DNA of 62,466 bases from Rhodobiaceae bacterium (GCA_002704755.1 PAHC01000011.1:258491-320956), one strand, 5' to 3'. Shown: positions 8,689 to 18,404, counted from the stretch's first letter. Notes: generated by a model not told the origin, from the sequence alone. Numbers and translations are program-made.

Positions 8689-9087
8689 ATGACAAATATT
8701 TTAAATATAAAAAAATATTCACCTTTAAACACAAAGAACGATTGGGAAAATTCCTCAAATTCTCCAAAAAAAAATATACAAAATAAAATTACAGCATTTT
8801 CACGAGAGGAACTTAATTCAATACTAATTATATATGGACGGAAAGTCGTGTCAGGAGAATGGAAGGATTATACAATTGATACTTTAAATGATCAGGCTAT
8901 TTTTTCTGTGTATAGGAAAACAAACGAATTACCTCAGTTTAGTATTTGCAAAATACCAAAGCTAAAAAACTCCCAAGGAATGTATCAAATCAAAAGTACA
9001 GATGGTCGGATATTAAAAAGGGGAAGTGAACTTCCCCTTGTTTTAAAAATCTTAGAAAAAGATAAGAGTAACTATAGAATTATTTAA
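8689..9087 (+). CDS. DUF2794 family protein
   Basis: 132 residues. After a poorly conserved, Asn/Lys-rich first 40 residues comes the DUF2794 core, recognisable from FSREELNSILIIYGRKV, GEWKDYTID, FSVYRKT and the terminal ILKRGSELPLVLKILEK. The family is widespread in alphaproteobacteria, has no known biochemical function and has no membrane segment here. The gene is divergent from htpG and ends 4 bp before the convergent Bax-inhibitor gene. A perfect GC-rich inverted repeat lies inside its 3' end. Confidence 0.85.
   Translation: MTNILNIKKYSPLNTKNDWENSSNSPKKNIQNKITAFSREELNSILIIYGRKVVSGEWKDYTIDTLNDQAIFSVYRKTNELPQFSICKIPKLKNSQGMYQIKSTDGRILKRGSELPLVLKILEKDKSNYRII
9018..9039 (+). terminator. Intragenic terminator-like palindrome at the 3' end of the DUF2794 gene
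   Basis: AAGGGGAAGT-GA-ACTTCCCCTT is a perfect inverted repeat with 10-bp arms, far more GC-rich than its surroundings and followed by GTTTTAAAA. It lies inside the coding sequence, about 48 bp before the stop. It may fold into a hairpin that ends or protects the transcript. The T run is short and imperfect, so termination is uncertain. Confidence 0.4.
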
Positions 9088-9091
9088 ATTA

Positions 9092-9793
9092 CTATCTTCT
9101 TTGTCCAAATAATTGAAGCAACAATATAAACAGGTTGATAAAATCAAGATACAATCTTAATGCACCCATAATTGCTTTTCGACCTGATATATCGTGACTA
9201 TCGCCTTGATAATAGATTTCTTTTATTTGCTGTGTGTCATATGCTGTGAACCCTGCAAAAATTAGAACACCTAACACAGATATTCCAAATTGCATTCCAC
9301 TTGAACCAATAAATATATTTACGATGGAAGCCAGAATAATCCCTATAAGTCCCATAAATAAGAAAGCACCCCATGCTGATAAATCTTTTTTCGTAGTATA
9401 TCCATAGATACTAAGAGCTCCAAAGGCACCTGAAGTTATCAAAAATACGCGAGAGATACTGTTCCCTGTATATGCAAGGAAAATATATGACAATGATAAT
9501 CCCATTAGACCTGAGAAAACCCAGAAAGATGTTTGTGCTGCACTGAAAGACATTCTTGAAATTCTCGCACTAAGATAGAATACCATCCCGAGAGGTGCAA
9601 GCATGATTATCCAAATTAGTGGAGTTTGTGCTAGAGCAATGTAGACACCAGATACAGCTGCAAAATAAGCTACCAAAGCAGTGATTAAAAGACCAATAGC
9701 CATGTAATTATATACTCGCAACATGTACGTTCGTAACCCTTGATCAATTTCGGCAGCAGCGTGAGTGGATTTACTATAAGTGTTTGGTTCCAT
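9092..9793 (-). CDS. Bax inhibitor-1 / YccA family membrane protein
   Basis: About 233 residues with seven hydrophobic segments and the BI-1 family hallmarks: an N-terminal LRTYMLRVYNYMAIGLLIT stretch, FTAYDTQQIKEIYY near the end, and ALRLYLDFINLFILLLQLFG at the C-terminus. The aspartates in the last two helices match the pH-sensing di-aspartyl latch known in BsYetJ. The track start at 9859 adds 22 residues; the ATG at 9793 (MEPNTYSKS) has GGAG six bases upstream and is preferred. The bacterial function is unsettled; calcium or proton leak is the usual proposal. Confidence 0.92.
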   Translation of the reverse strand: MEPNTYSKSTHAAAEIDQGLRTYMLRVYNYMAIGLLITALVAYFAAVSGVYIALAQTPLIWIIMLAPLGMVFYLSARISRMSFSAAQTSFWVFSGLMGLSLSYIFLAYTGNSISRVFLITSGAFGALSIYGYTTKKDLSAWGAFLFMGLIGIILASIVNIFIGSSGMQFGISVLGVLIFAGFTAYDTQQIKEIYYQGDSHDISGRKAIMGALRLYLDFINLFILLLQLFGQRR

Positions 9794-9935
9794 TTTTGTC
9801 TCCATAAAATTTCTTATACTATATATATAAGTGATTGTAGAACTGGAAATCAAGTACATTATATGATTATTATATAATCAAACTAACAATTTTGAGAATG
9901 TTTATAATCAAATTAAATTAAAATTGAGGTAAATT

Positions 9936-10217
9936 ATGACTGTTAAATCAAAAAGATTGCCTTGGCCCACAAATCCAGAACAAACTAAATTTGTAAAAGA
10001 TTTCAAGTTTCAAGATTTCAAAACTGCTTGGTTATTCATGAATAAAGTAGCAATTGAAGCAGAAAAAATAGACCATCATCCTAATTGGTCAAATAGTTAT
10101 AACATGGTTCATATTGAGCTAACAACACATGATGAAGGAATGATTACGGAGAAAGATATCAATCTTGCAAATCAAATTGACTACATTGAAGATAATATCA
10201 GATCAGAAAAAAAATGA
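9936..10217 (+). CDS. phhB: Pterin-4a-carbinolamine dehydratase family protein
   Basis: 93 residues with the family core F-x-x-A-W-x-F-x-x-x-V-A-x-x-A-E and the catalytic signature EKIDHHPNWSNSYNMVHIEL. The enzyme recycles 4a-hydroxytetrahydrobiopterin formed by aromatic amino acid hydroxylases. GAGG lies 6 bp before the ATG. No phenylalanine hydroxylase gene is nearby, so a pterin-recycling role elsewhere or a moonlighting role is possible. The stop overlaps the ATG of the next gene, so the two are likely translationally coupled. Confidence 0.88.
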   Translation: MTVKSKRLPWPTNPEQTKFVKDFKFQDFKTAWLFMNKVAIEAEKIDHHPNWSNSYNMVHIELTTHDEGMITEKDINLANQIDYIEDNIRSEKK

Positions 10218-10699
10218 CAGATATAACAATCATTGCACGTGGATATTTTTCAATTGGAGTCCAGAATATCTCTAAACCAATGAATCTTGGAAATTTGATT
10301 AGATCGGCTCATGCATTTGGAGCCAACTCTGTTTTCACGGTAAATCCACATCAAAGAGTAAAAGAAAATATTACAAAATTAAATAAATCAGATACGTCGA
10401 AGTCTGGTTTGCATTTGCCCTACTTCGAATGGCAAAAGATTGATGATATGATGATACCCAAGGGATGTAAATTGGTTGGTATTGAGATTACTGATGATGC
10501 CGATGATTTGCCAAATTTTGTCCACCCAATACAAGCTATGTATATTTTGGGCCCAGAAAAAGGCTCTTTATCTCCAGATACATTGCAAAAATGTGATTTT
10601 ATAATAAAAATACCTACAAAATTTTCACTAAATGTGGCAATAGCTGGTGCAATCGTAATGTACGATAGATTAAAAACAATTGGAAAAAAAACAAAATAG
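10214..10699 (+). CDS. TrmH/SpoU-family RNA 2'-O-methyltransferase
   Basis: 161 residues covering one SPOUT (trefoil-knot) domain. Motif 1 is NLGNLIRSAHAFGA with its conserved asparagine and arginine, motif 2 is YILGPEKGSLSP, and motif 3 is SLNVAIAGAIVMYDR. These bind S-adenosylmethionine and methylate a ribose in tRNA or rRNA. The short form without an extra N-terminal domain makes a tRNA target more likely than rRNA, but the exact nucleotide cannot be told. It overlaps the preceding dehydratase gene by 4 bp (ATGA). Confidence 0.88.
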   Translation: MTDITIIARGYFSIGVQNISKPMNLGNLIRSAHAFGANSVFTVNPHQRVKENITKLNKSDTSKSGLHLPYFEWQKIDDMMIPKGCKLVGIEITDDADDLPNFVHPIQAMYILGPEKGSLSPDTLQKCDFIIKIPTKFSLNVAIAGAIVMYDRLKTIGKKTK

Positions 10700-10780
10700 A
10701 AACACTCAATAATTAGATTTGTTTACTAAAAATAAATAATTTTTTTTTTATTCTAATAACGTTTATGGGATTAGTTATTT

Positions 10781-11314
10781 ATGCGCATATCTAGAAAAAA
10801 TCTAATACACTCCAGTATTATACTTATATCTTTTTTATTAGTCACAAACTTATATGCTGCAAGTGTAAATGAGCCACAATTAAAAAGTAGATTCGGTGAT
10901 TGGCGAGTCTTTACACATGAAATTAATGGCGAAAAACTCTGCTATATTGCCAGCACACCCATTAAACAAGATCCAAACGATAGAAATTGGAACCCAAATT
11001 TTTTTATATCAAAAATTAAACTAAATGGAAAAAATTATAATCAGCCAAGCTTATATATTGGATATAAATTAAAAGGGGAGACTTCTGTATCAATTAAAAT
11101 ATTAAATAGTACATTCAGATTAGCAACAGATGAAGCGCGAGAGCGAGCTTGGTTAGTTACTGAAGATGAAGAGCAAAAAATCATTGAGGCAATGAAAAAA
11201 GGCTACCAAATGATTATTAAAGGTACATCAGAATTTGGAACAAATACAACTGATCACTACTCACTGAAAGGCGTAATTAGAAGTCTTCAAGAACTAGACT
11301 CAATATGTCCTTGA
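10781..11314 (+). CDS. IalB-like (invasion-associated locus B family) secreted protein
   Basis: 177 residues with a Sec-type signal peptide (basic start MRISRKNLIHSS, a hydrophobic core, then a likely cut after NLYAAS). The mature part opens with FGDWRVFTHEINGEKLCYIAS, which is the IalB-family pattern (GDW, then a conserved cysteine). A second cysteine is the penultimate residue, and the two may form a disulfide. The family was named in Bartonella but is common in free-living alphaproteobacteria, where it is a periplasmic protein of unknown role. It sits upstream of rlmN. Confidence 0.82.
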   Translation: MRISRKNLIHSSIILISFLLVTNLYAASVNEPQLKSRFGDWRVFTHEINGEKLCYIASTPIKQDPNDRNWNPNFFISKIKLNGKNYNQPSLYIGYKLKGETSVSIKILNSTFRLATDEARERAWLVTEDEEQKIIEAMKKGYQMIIKGTSEFGTNTTDHYSLKGVIRSLQELDSICP

Positions 11315-11343
11315 ATTCCAAAGTGAAAGCATTATAAGATTTA

Positions 11344-12492
11344 ATGATGATCACCGTTCATGAAAATTTACCGCCAAAGGGCGGTGATAAAAGTAATTTA
11401 CAGACAGTATATGGTAAATTACAATCTGAACTTCTCGAAGATCTCAAAAATTATAACATCCCAACAAAGCACAATTCTATGCGAACAAAACAACTATGGA
11501 ATTGGACATTCCTAGGGGGTGTAAAGGAATTCTCTGAGATAAAAAATATGCCCAAAGAGCTTCTAAATGAGCTATCTAAAAAATACACCTTTACGCGGGA
11601 TTCAATAACAATGGAGCAGGAATCGAGTGATGGTACAATAAAATGGTTAATAGATCTTGCATCTAAAAACAACTCCACCAATAATCAAATTGAAACTGTA
11701 TTTATTCCAGAGAAAAACAGAGGAACTCTGTGTATATCTAGCCAAATTGGGTGCACGCTAAATTGTTCTTTTTGTCATACTGGAACGCAAAAACTCGTTA
11801 GAAATCTTACAGCAGATGAGATTGTTTCTCAATTGTTAATTGCAAAAGATAGGCTAGATGACTGGCATCGAAATAACCCTAATAACATAAGGAAGATTAC
11901 AAATGTTGTACTGATGGGAATGGGTGAGCCACTTTACAATTTTGATAATGTAAAGAAAGCACTATTAATAATGACTGATTGTGACGGTTTAGCTTTTTCT
12001 AAGAGACGAGTTACACTCTCTACATCAGGTATAGTCCCATTTATTGAAAGGGTTGGTAATGAAATTGGTGTATCACTTGCAGTATCTTTACATGCTACAA
12101 ATGACGAAGTAAGAGATATCCTAGTTCCAATAAACAAGAAATACCCCATTAGAGAGTTGATTAATGCATGCGAAAATTATCCAAGACTAAAAAACTCAAG
12201 TAAAATTACTTTTGAATATGTAATGCTGAAGGATGTTAACGATAGTTTGACAGACGCAAAGGCACTAATAAAATTACTTAGAAATATACCAGCAAAAATT
12301 AATCTTATTCCGTTTAACCCATGGCCAGGTTCTAACTATATTTGTTCGGATATGGAACAAATAAAGAAGTTTTCAGCCGTAATAAATAATGCAGGATTAT
12401 CAGCTCCAATAAGGAAACCAAGAGGACAAGATATTTTAGCAGCTTGTGGTCAGTTGAAGTCTGAAACATTAAGATTAAGAGATAAAAAGTAA
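11344..12492 (+). CDS. rlmN: Dual-specificity 23S rRNA/tRNA adenine C2-methyltransferase RlmN
   Basis: 382-residue radical-SAM enzyme methylating C2 of A2503 in 23S rRNA and A37 in some tRNAs. The cluster motif is [33 protein letters not shown] and [11 protein letters not shown] are typical RlmN blocks. The C-terminal catalytic cysteine region is DILAACGQL. The N-terminal helical RNA-binding part includes [12 protein letters not shown]. Length is normal. Confidence 0.96.
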   Translation: MMITVHENLPPKGGDKSNLQTVYGKLQSELLEDLKNYNIPTKHNSMRTKQLWNWTFLGGVKEFSEIKNMPKELLNELSKKYTFTRDSITMEQESSDGTIKWLIDLASKNNSTNNQIETVFIPEKNRGTLCISSQIGCTLNCSFCHTGTQKLVRNLTADEIVSQLLIAKDRLDDWHRNNPNNIRKITNVVLMGMGEPLYNFDNVKKALLIMTDCDGLAFSKRRVTLSTSGIVPFIERVGNEIGVSLAVSLHATNDEVRDILVPINKKYPIRELINACENYPRLKNSSKITFEYVMLKDVNDSLTDAKALIKLLRNIPAKINLIPFNPWPGSNYICSDMEQIKKFSAVINNAGLSAPIRKPRGQDILAACGQLKSETLRLRDKK

Positions 12493-12528
12493 TATACTTT
12501 AATTAATTAATATTTTATATCTACAGTT

Positions 12529-13749
12529 ATGACAAATAATATAAAAAAAGTAGTGTTAGCATATTCCGGCGGTCTAGATACGTCGATAATACTTAAATGG
12601 TTACAAAATCAATATAATTGTGAAGTGGTAACATTTACTGCCGACCTGGGTCAAGGGGAAGAAATTGAACCTGCTCGAAAAAAAGCGGAGATGTTCGGTG
12701 TTAAACAAATCTACATAGAAGATCTAAGAGAAGATTTTGTTAAAAATTATATTTTCCCAATGTTTAGAGCAAACACTCTTTATGAAGGTCAATATCTACT
12801 GGGAACAGCTATTGCAAGGCCATTAATTGCAAAAAGGCAAATAGAAATTGCAGAAGAAACTGGTGCAGATGCTGTATGTCACGGAGCTACAGGAAAAGGG
12901 AATGACCAAGTCAGATTTGAGTTTGGTTATTATTCTTTGAACCCATCAATAAAAGTCATTGCTCCATGGAGAGATTGGGAACTAACATCAAGATCTAAAT
13001 TAATTGAATTTGCTGAACAAAACCAGATCCCAATTCCAAAAGATAAAAAAGGTGAAGCTCCTTTTTCGGTTGACGCTAACCTTCTTCACACTTCATCAGA
13101 AGGTAAATTAATTGAAAATCCAGAAAATGAAGCTCCAGAATATATTTTTCAAAGAACCTTATCAATTGATGATGCAAATAATACACCAACAACAGTTACA
13201 ATAGGTTTTGAATGTGGAGATCCAATATCAATTGGTGGTGTAAAACTATCCCCAGCTACACTTTTTGAAAAATTAAATGACTTAGGTAAAAACAATGGAA
13301 TTGGAAGATTAGATCTAATTGAAAATAGATTTGTTGGTATGAAAAGTAGAGGTATCTATGAAACACCCGGCGGAACAATATTATTGAAGGCGCATAGAGC
13401 AATAGAAGAATTAACTCTGGACTCAGGTACAATGCATTTGAAAGATGAATTAATGCCAAAGTATGCAACGTTAATATATAATGGGCTATGGTTCTCGCCA
13501 GAAAGAGAGATGCTCCAAAAAGCAATTGACGAATCCCAGAAATACGTCACTGGAGAGATTACTCTTAAATTATATAAAGGTAATATACTTATATCTAATA
13601 GGCAAAGTAATCATTCACTCTATGATACTGATCTTGTTAGCTTTGAGGATAGTGATACAGATTACGATCAATCAGATGCTGGTGGATTCATAAAAATCAA
13701 CTCTCTAAGGCTTAGATTACTTGCAAAAAGAAACAAAAAAAACAGTTAG
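12529..13749 (+). CDS. argG: Argininosuccinate synthase
   Basis: 406 residues. It joins citrulline and aspartate with ATP in arginine synthesis. The N-terminal PP-loop is [30 protein letters not shown] and [17 protein letters not shown] are substrate-binding blocks. It converges with folD with no spacer at all (stop at 13749, folD stop at 13750). No arginine operator could be recognised in the 36-bp gap after rlmN. Confidence 0.97.
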   Translation: MTNNIKKVVLAYSGGLDTSIILKWLQNQYNCEVVTFTADLGQGEEIEPARKKAEMFGVKQIYIEDLREDFVKNYIFPMFRANTLYEGQYLLGTAIARPLIAKRQIEIAEETGADAVCHGATGKGNDQVRFEFGYYSLNPSIKVIAPWRDWELTSRSKLIEFAEQNQIPIPKDKKGEAPFSVDANLLHTSSEGKLIENPENEAPEYIFQRTLSIDDANNTPTTVTIGFECGDPISIGGVKLSPATLFEKLNDLGKNNGIGRLDLIENRFVGMKSRGIYETPGGTILLKAHRAIEELTLDSGTMHLKDELMPKYATLIYNGLWFSPEREMLQKAIDESQKYVTGEITLKLYKGNILISNRQSNHSLYDTDLVSFEDSDTDYDQSDAGGFIKINSLRLRLLAKRNKKNS

Positions 13750-14643
13750 TCACAATTCCATCTGAAATTTTGTAGCCTTAAGCGTGTTATTCATTAGGCA
13801 TGCTACTGTCATCAAACCAACTCCACCTGGAACAGGTGTAATATATGCAACTTTTTCTATTACCCCATTAAAATCCACATCTCCGACTAATTTAGTTTTT
13901 GTTTCCCCATCTCGTTCATAAGTTATTCTATTTATACCAACATCTATAACTATAGAACCTTCTCTAACCCAATCAGCATTGACAAATTTAGGTATACCAA
14001 TGGCAGCAATAAGTATATCTGCGTTCTTCGTGTATGACTCAATATTCCTCGTTTTCGAATGAACCTGTGTAACTGTACAATTAGAGTTTGTTAACAATTG
14101 ACACATTGGTTTTCCTACTAAATTAGATCTGCCAATCACAACAGCATTCATCCCAGATAAATCATCTACTGTAGATTTTAACATTATATGAGAGCCCTGT
14201 GGTGTACAGGGAACTAAGCTTTCGATTCCATTCATTAATTTGCCCGCATTAATAGGATGTAATCCATCAACATCTTTATTTGGGTTAATGAAATTAATGA
14301 TAGTTTGTTTGTTTATGTGCTCAGGAAGCGGAAACTGTACCAAAATACCATTAACATCATCGTCCTTATTTAGCCTATCGATCAGCTCTAATAATTCAGT
14401 TTCTGTTGTAGTACTCTCCAACTTATATTCAAGTGAGTTAATACCAACTTTGTCACACATAAGCTTTTTGTTTCTAACGTATACGGCACTTGCAGGATCA
14501 TCTCCAACTAGTACTACAGCTAAAGCTGGTATAATTCCGTTTTTTTTAATATCATTTATCGATTCTGTCACCTCATCAAGCACTCTGGCTGAGATAACTC
14601 TTCCATCAATTAATTTATGATGATGGTCTGGATGAACTACCAA
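13750..14643 (-). CDS. folD: Methylenetetrahydrofolate dehydrogenase / cyclohydrolase FolD
   Basis: 297 residues. Bifunctional cytosolic enzyme interconverting 5,10-methylene-THF and 10-formyl-THF. The catalytic Y-x-x-x-K is YVRNKKLMCDKVGI; GILVQFPLPEHI and DGLHPINAGKL are family motifs; GRSNLVGKPMCQLL is the NADP site; TPVPGGVGLMT closes the fold. It is followed upstream by yggT with an 18-bp gap, an arrangement seen in many alphaproteobacteria, though the DUF167 gene often found between them is absent here. Confidence 0.97.
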   Translation of the reverse strand: MVVHPDHHHKLIDGRVISARVLDEVTESINDIKKNGIIPALAVVLVGDDPASAVYVRNKKLMCDKVGINSLEYKLESTTTETELLELIDRLNKDDDVNGILVQFPLPEHINKQTIINFINPNKDVDGLHPINAGKLMNGIESLVPCTPQGSHIMLKSTVDDLSGMNAVVIGRSNLVGKPMCQLLTNSNCTVTQVHSKTRNIESYTKNADILIAAIGIPKFVNADWVREGSIVIDVGINRITYERDGETKTKLVGDVDFNGVIEKVAYITPVPGGVGLMTVACLMNNTLKATKFQMEL

Positions 14644-14661
14644 TGTGTTTCTCCGATACTA

Positions 14662-14952
14662 TTAAATATTAATTATCAAGATATTGATGAGATCTTTAAT
14701 GATAAATAATATAAAGATTGCAATCAGGGGGCTAAAATCAAGACCATTATATGATGGAATATATCTTCTTATTGGGTTCAAAATAGGTGTAGTCATTTTA
14801 TAAAGAAAGTCAGATATTACTGAAACTATATAATGCCTGGAATTCAATATACCAAAATGCAATAGCCACTCAGTTAAAACATTTAGTATTAGCAACCAAA
14901 CAATCAGACCCGCAATCCATTGAATAAACATTAATGTATGCATAAAGACCAT
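14662..14952 (-). CDS. yggT: YggT family membrane protein
   Basis: 96 residues with two long hydrophobic stretches (about 5-30 and 70-95). The conserved YggT core is PILNPIRRYIPSYNGLDFSPLIAIFIL. YggT proteins are linked to septation/cell-shape and osmotic phenotypes, but their mechanism is unknown. The true start may be the internal ATG four codons in (MHTLMFIQW). It lies just upstream of folD on the same strand. Confidence 0.88.
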   Translation of the reverse strand: MVFMHTLMFIQWIAGLIVWLLILNVLTEWLLHFGILNSRHYIVSVISDFLYKMTTPILNPIRRYIPSYNGLDFSPLIAIFILFIIKDLINILIINI

Positions 14953-15021
14953 ATTAATTAATCCTAATTTTTGTATCTAATATTAATATAATTTGCATAA
15001 GTCATATATTCAATTGGTATG

Positions 15022-15825
15022 TTAGTTCTTATTCTTTTTTTTCATAAAAATGGCAAGGATTATCGAAATTTCATAAAGTAGTATTAATGGTAATGCTAAT
15101 AAAAATTGGCTTATTACATCTGGTGGAGTCAAAATTGCAGCAATTACAAATGAAAAAAGTATGCAATATTTCCTCTTTGAGGTTAACCATTTTACATCAA
15201 TTACCCCAATTCTAACTAAAAGCAGTATTAAAATTGGTAATTGGAAACAGATTCCAAAAGCAAGAATTAGTCTCATAACAAGGGATAAATATTCAGAAAT
15301 CCTAGGCTCAACTTCAATTGGTAATCCTGAGCCGTTGGATGGGAGTTCGAATGACAGAAAGAAATTCCAGGCGATCGGCATTACGACATAATAAACCATG
15401 ATGAAACTTAGAAAAAAAAGGAATGGTGTGGCAAGCATGAATGGCAGAAAGATATTTTTCTCATTTTTATATAGACCTGGTGAAATATATTTCCAGATCT
15501 GGATGAGAATGAGAGGTAAAGAAATAAACAATGACAAATAAAAAGCTACTTTGATTTGTGTAAAAAAACCTTCATGCAAAGCTGTAAATATCATTCGTCC
15601 TCCCCGCTCGTTTATTAAATCTGCGAGTGGTTGCTGTAAAAAAATATATACTTGTGCCGAAATGCTTGTATCAAAATTTATAAATTTAAAATTTATTATT
15701 GATATACAAAAAATGAAGATAAATAATGCAAACGAGTATATCAATCTAGATCTTAACTCAGCAATATGATCTAAAATTGACATTTTTTTATCATCTAATT
15801 CTTCGGTATCGTTCATTATATCCAA
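15022..15825 (-). CDS. tatC: Sec-independent protein translocase TatC
   Basis: 267 residues with six membrane helices. The cytoplasmic N-terminus DHIAELRSRLIYS is the twin-arginine signal-recognition face, and F-x-P-F-M-L-A-T-P-F-L-F and PISE-type residues (RISEYLSLVMR) are conserved. It forms the receptor of the Tat system with TatB. The order tatA-tatB-tatC on the minus strand has spacers of 8 and 18 bp, so one operon is expected. Confidence 0.96.
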   Translation of the reverse strand: MDIMNDTEELDDKKMSILDHIAELRSRLIYSFALFIFIFCISIINFKFINFDTSISAQVYIFLQQPLADLINERGGRMIFTALHEGFFTQIKVAFYLSLFISLPLILIQIWKYISPGLYKNEKNIFLPFMLATPFLFFLSFIMVYYVVMPIAWNFFLSFELPSNGSGLPIEVEPRISEYLSLVMRLILAFGICFQLPILILLLVRIGVIDVKWLTSKRKYCILFSFVIAAILTPPDVISQFLLALPLILLYEISIILAIFMKKKNKN

Positions 15826-15843
15826 ACTTTTAGTGCTGCTTTT

Positions 15844-16110
15844 TTATTCTTTAATATTTTTAATTTCATCAATTTCTTTTGTGAGATCATTGTTGTAATT
15901 AATATCTCTCATAGTTTCTTTCACCTTATCAAGATCTTCCTTACTAAGAATACTCTCAGTTTCTTCGAGAAAATCTCTTGAGATACGTTTTATTTTTCTA
16001 GAAAATTTCAAGAATGTATTCAGAGCTGTCGGCAGCTCTTTGGGACCAAGTATTAAAACTATAACAACCGAAATAATTAGAAGTTCTTGCCAGCCAATAT
16101 TAAACATCAA
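15844..16110 (-). CDS. tatB: Sec-independent protein translocase TatB
   Basis: 88 residues. One N-terminal helix (MFNIGWQELLIISVVIVLIL) is followed by the GPKELPTALNTF hinge, with the glutamate-and-proline turn typical of TatB, then a charged amphipathic helix. The C-terminal tail is shorter than in many alphaproteobacteria. Position between tatA and tatC confirms the assignment. Confidence 0.92.
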   Translation of the reverse strand: MMFNIGWQELLIISVVIVLILGPKELPTALNTFLKFSRKIKRISRDFLEETESILSKEDLDKVKETMRDINYNNDLTKEIDEIKNIKE

Positions 16111-16118
16111 CTACACTT

Positions 16119-16310
16119 TTACTTTGAATCCTTATTAGAATCTTCAGTGTCATCATCTGTTTCTTTAATTTCACCTTTTACACCGTCTCTGAAACTTCTT
16201 AGACCAACCCCAAGATCACCAAGCATTTTAGAGATCTTTCCTGGCCTTGAAAATAGCAATAGCACAATTAAACCAATTACCACCCACTGCCAAAAACCAG
16301 ATATTCCCAT
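16119..16310 (-). CDS. tatA: Sec-independent protein translocase TatA
   Basis: 63 residues. A short membrane helix (WQWVVIGLIVLLLF) leads through S-R-P-G-K-I-S into an amphipathic helix (LGDLGVGLRSFRDGVKGE) and an acidic tail. This is the pore-forming subunit of Tat export. It is the first gene of the tat operon, and the 210-bp spacer upstream should hold the promoter. Confidence 0.93.
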   Translation of the reverse strand: MGISGFWQWVVIGLIVLLLFSRPGKISKMLGDLGVGLRSFRDGVKGEIKETDDDTEDSNKDSK

Positions 16311-16520
16311 AATTAACTCCTATACAACTTACTGTTTTTATTGTTTTATTTTGAATAAGTTCTGAAACTGATTTACTAAGTAACTGAATTACTCAAAAAA
16401 CATTTTACTTGTTTTACAGACTAAATGACTTTTATTTAGACACATAATCTTATTACATATAGTATATTTCATATTTTGTATTTATAAAATAACTAATAAT
16501 TCATTATTGGGAGATAAAAA

Positions 16521-16799
16521 ATGTTCAATTTAATTAAAAATATAATAGGTGGCTCTCCTAAAAATGATGAGAGCCATAATTACAAAGAATATAAGATTAT
16601 CCCTAAACCAAAAAGAAGCGGTGGCTCCTTTACAACAGAGGGGAAGATTATAAAAGATACAGACGAATATCAAGAGGCATACTTTATCAGGACTGACACA
16701 TTCAGTAAAAAAGAGGATGCTGTAGATTGTATTATTAGAAAAGCCAAGATTATCATTGATGAAAATGGTGATAAGATTTTTGAGAAAGATTGGTTATAA
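16521..16799 (+). CDS. HlyU family protein
   Basis: 92 residues. The conserved block YKEYKIIPKPKRSGGSFTTEG, followed by AYFIRTDTFSKKEDAVDCIIRKAKIIIDE, matches the HlyU family (PF10115). The family is named after a Vibrio haemolysin activator, but alphaproteobacterial members lack a helix-turn-helix and have no shown regulatory role, so I do not call it a regulator. GGGAG precedes the ATG at a good distance. It overlaps the convergent SixA-like gene by 6 bp. Confidence 0.82.
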   Translation: MFNLIKNIIGGSPKNDESHNYKEYKIIPKPKRSGGSFTTEGKIIKDTDEYQEAYFIRTDTFSKKEDAVDCIIRKAKIIIDENGDKIFEKDWL

Positions 16800-17303
16800 A
16801 TTTTTGGGTATCACAAATTCAAAACTAGCTAAACTCTCTTGATTAATATTTGACCAATCATTCGCCTTATATTTCAGTATAGAAAATCCGCACGTATTAT
16901 ATTTTTGATAATCTGTTCGAAGAATTTTATTTCTTGGAACTAAGAGGCTTACCAAATCTGATAGTGTGGGCTCATGGTTGACTAATAATATGGAGTCAAT
17001 TCTTTTATCTTGATGGAACAGGATGTTTAGTAGAAAAGATGCATGGCACCCATATAGATCATCATCATATATGATGTCCTTTTTTCCTTTATCGGAGCAC
17101 AAGTTCATTAAACTCAAAGTCTGTTTACATCTCTGAGCGGTTGAACAATAGATAATGTTTGGGTTTATATTATTTCTTTTAACATAACTTCCAAGGAGGG
17201 CAGCATCATTGACCCCTCTATCAGCAAGCACTCTATCTTTATCAATTTGATATGGATCAGCCCAATCGGATTTGGCGTGACGAAGTAAATATACAGTCTT
17301 CAA
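16794..17303 (-). CDS. SixA-like histidine phosphatase
   Basis: 169 residues of the histidine phosphatase superfamily. The catalytic RHG-type motif is LLRHAKSDW near the N-terminus, with the second active-site histidine in LLVNHEPTLSDLV. The small size and absence of other domains resemble SixA, which removes phosphate from phosphohistidine proteins, but substrate choice in this group is not predictable. It is followed on the same strand by an amidohydrolase gene 15 bp upstream of its start. Confidence 0.85.
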   Translation of the reverse strand: MKTVYLLRHAKSDWADPYQIDKDRVLADRGVNDAALLGSYVKRNNINPNIIYCSTAQRCKQTLSLMNLCSDKGKKDIIYDDDLYGCHASFLLNILFHQDKRIDSILLVNHEPTLSDLVSLLVPRNKILRTDYQKYNTCGFSILKYKANDWSNINQESLASFEFVIPKNL

Positions 17304-17318
17304 TTTAACGCCAATTAG

Positions 17319-18404
17319 TTACTCAAAAAATCGCTCATCGATTCCCATTAGCTCCAATGCATTTAAACCACAAATCTTTTCCCTATCTGACTCAGTCAGT
17401 TCTGGTATTTGGTAAACATGCTCAACTGGGTTAAATTCAGCCATATCAAACGGATAGTCTGTTCCAAGTAAGATACGATCCACTCCATATTGCTTTATTA
17501 AGAAGCTTAATTGTTCATTGGAAAAAACAAGAGTGTCAAAATAAAATTTTGAGAGATAGTAGCTTGGCTTCATGTGGATGTCTTCCCTGCAATCTGGGCG
17601 TGCACCATACGCATGATCCATTCTCGCAAAGTAATGTGATGCAAATGCACCCCCATGACTTAAAACAAATTTTAAATTAGGGAATTTCTCTAATACACCA
17701 CCAAATATCAAATAATGGATCCCAACTGTGGTATCTAATGGATTCCCGATAATGTTCATCATATGATATTTTGATAACCGTGGGCTTGAGAATGATGATG
17801 GGTGTATCAGTATTGGGATATTGAGTTCCTGCACCGCTTCCCAAAAAGGATAGAGCCTTTCAGATGATAACTCTTCATCCTCTTTCACCCTTGCTCCAAT
17901 TTGTATACCCTTAAATCCAAGTTCATTAATACATCTTTTTAGTTCTTTTATTGCTAATTCGGTATCTTGTAATGGCACTGTACCCAAGCCAACATGTGAA
18001 GATTTATTTTCATTAACCGCCCTATGAATTCCATCATTTACTATTTGGCTTGATTCATGACCAAGAGACGGCTCAGTTGAGTAATAAAATTGTCTTGGTG
18101 CGCAAGATAATGCAGCAATGTCAACTTGCATTTTCTCCATATCTGGAAGTCTAAAGCCCATGTCTGTCAAATATGGGGCTCTTTCAGAATGATGTTTTAG
18201 AGTTTGTTCTTTTGATGCCTGACTTGCATATCTGAGTTGAACATTTGAATCATCAGGAATTCTATCACCAATGAGTTTATCTGCTTCAAGAATTCTCATG
18301 TGAATATGAAAATCTACTGTTTTTGTCTTTGGTCTAGGCTTATCCTTGAGGTGCTCTCTCCCAGCAGTGGGCCCGTAAGGCCTCATTGGTATATCATGTT
18401 CCAT
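17319..18404 (-). CDS. Amidohydrolase family protein (ACMSD-like)
   Basis: 361 residues with a metal-dependent TIM-barrel. The first metal motif is VDFHIHMRI, the histidine in ILIHPSSF is the next ligand, LSHGGAFASH follows, and the last aspartate is in LLGTDYPFDM. This pattern is that of the 2-amino-3-carboxymuconate-semialdehyde decarboxylase/amidohydrolase-2 group, which holds both decarboxylases and hydratases, so the reaction is open. No other catabolic genes adjoin it. Confidence 0.85.
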   Translation of the reverse strand: MEHDIPMRPYGPTAGREHLKDKPRPKTKTVDFHIHMRILEADKLIGDRIPDDSNVQLRYASQASKEQTLKHHSERAPYLTDMGFRLPDMEKMQVDIAALSCAPRQFYYSTEPSLGHESSQIVNDGIHRAVNENKSSHVGLGTVPLQDTELAIKELKRCINELGFKGIQIGARVKEDEELSSERLYPFWEAVQELNIPILIHPSSFSSPRLSKYHMMNIIGNPLDTTVGIHYLIFGGVLEKFPNLKFVLSHGGAFASHYFARMDHAYGARPDCREDIHMKPSYYLSKFYFDTLVFSNEQLSFLIKQYGVDRILLGTDYPFDMAEFNPVEHVYQIPELTESDREKICGLNALELMGIDERFFE

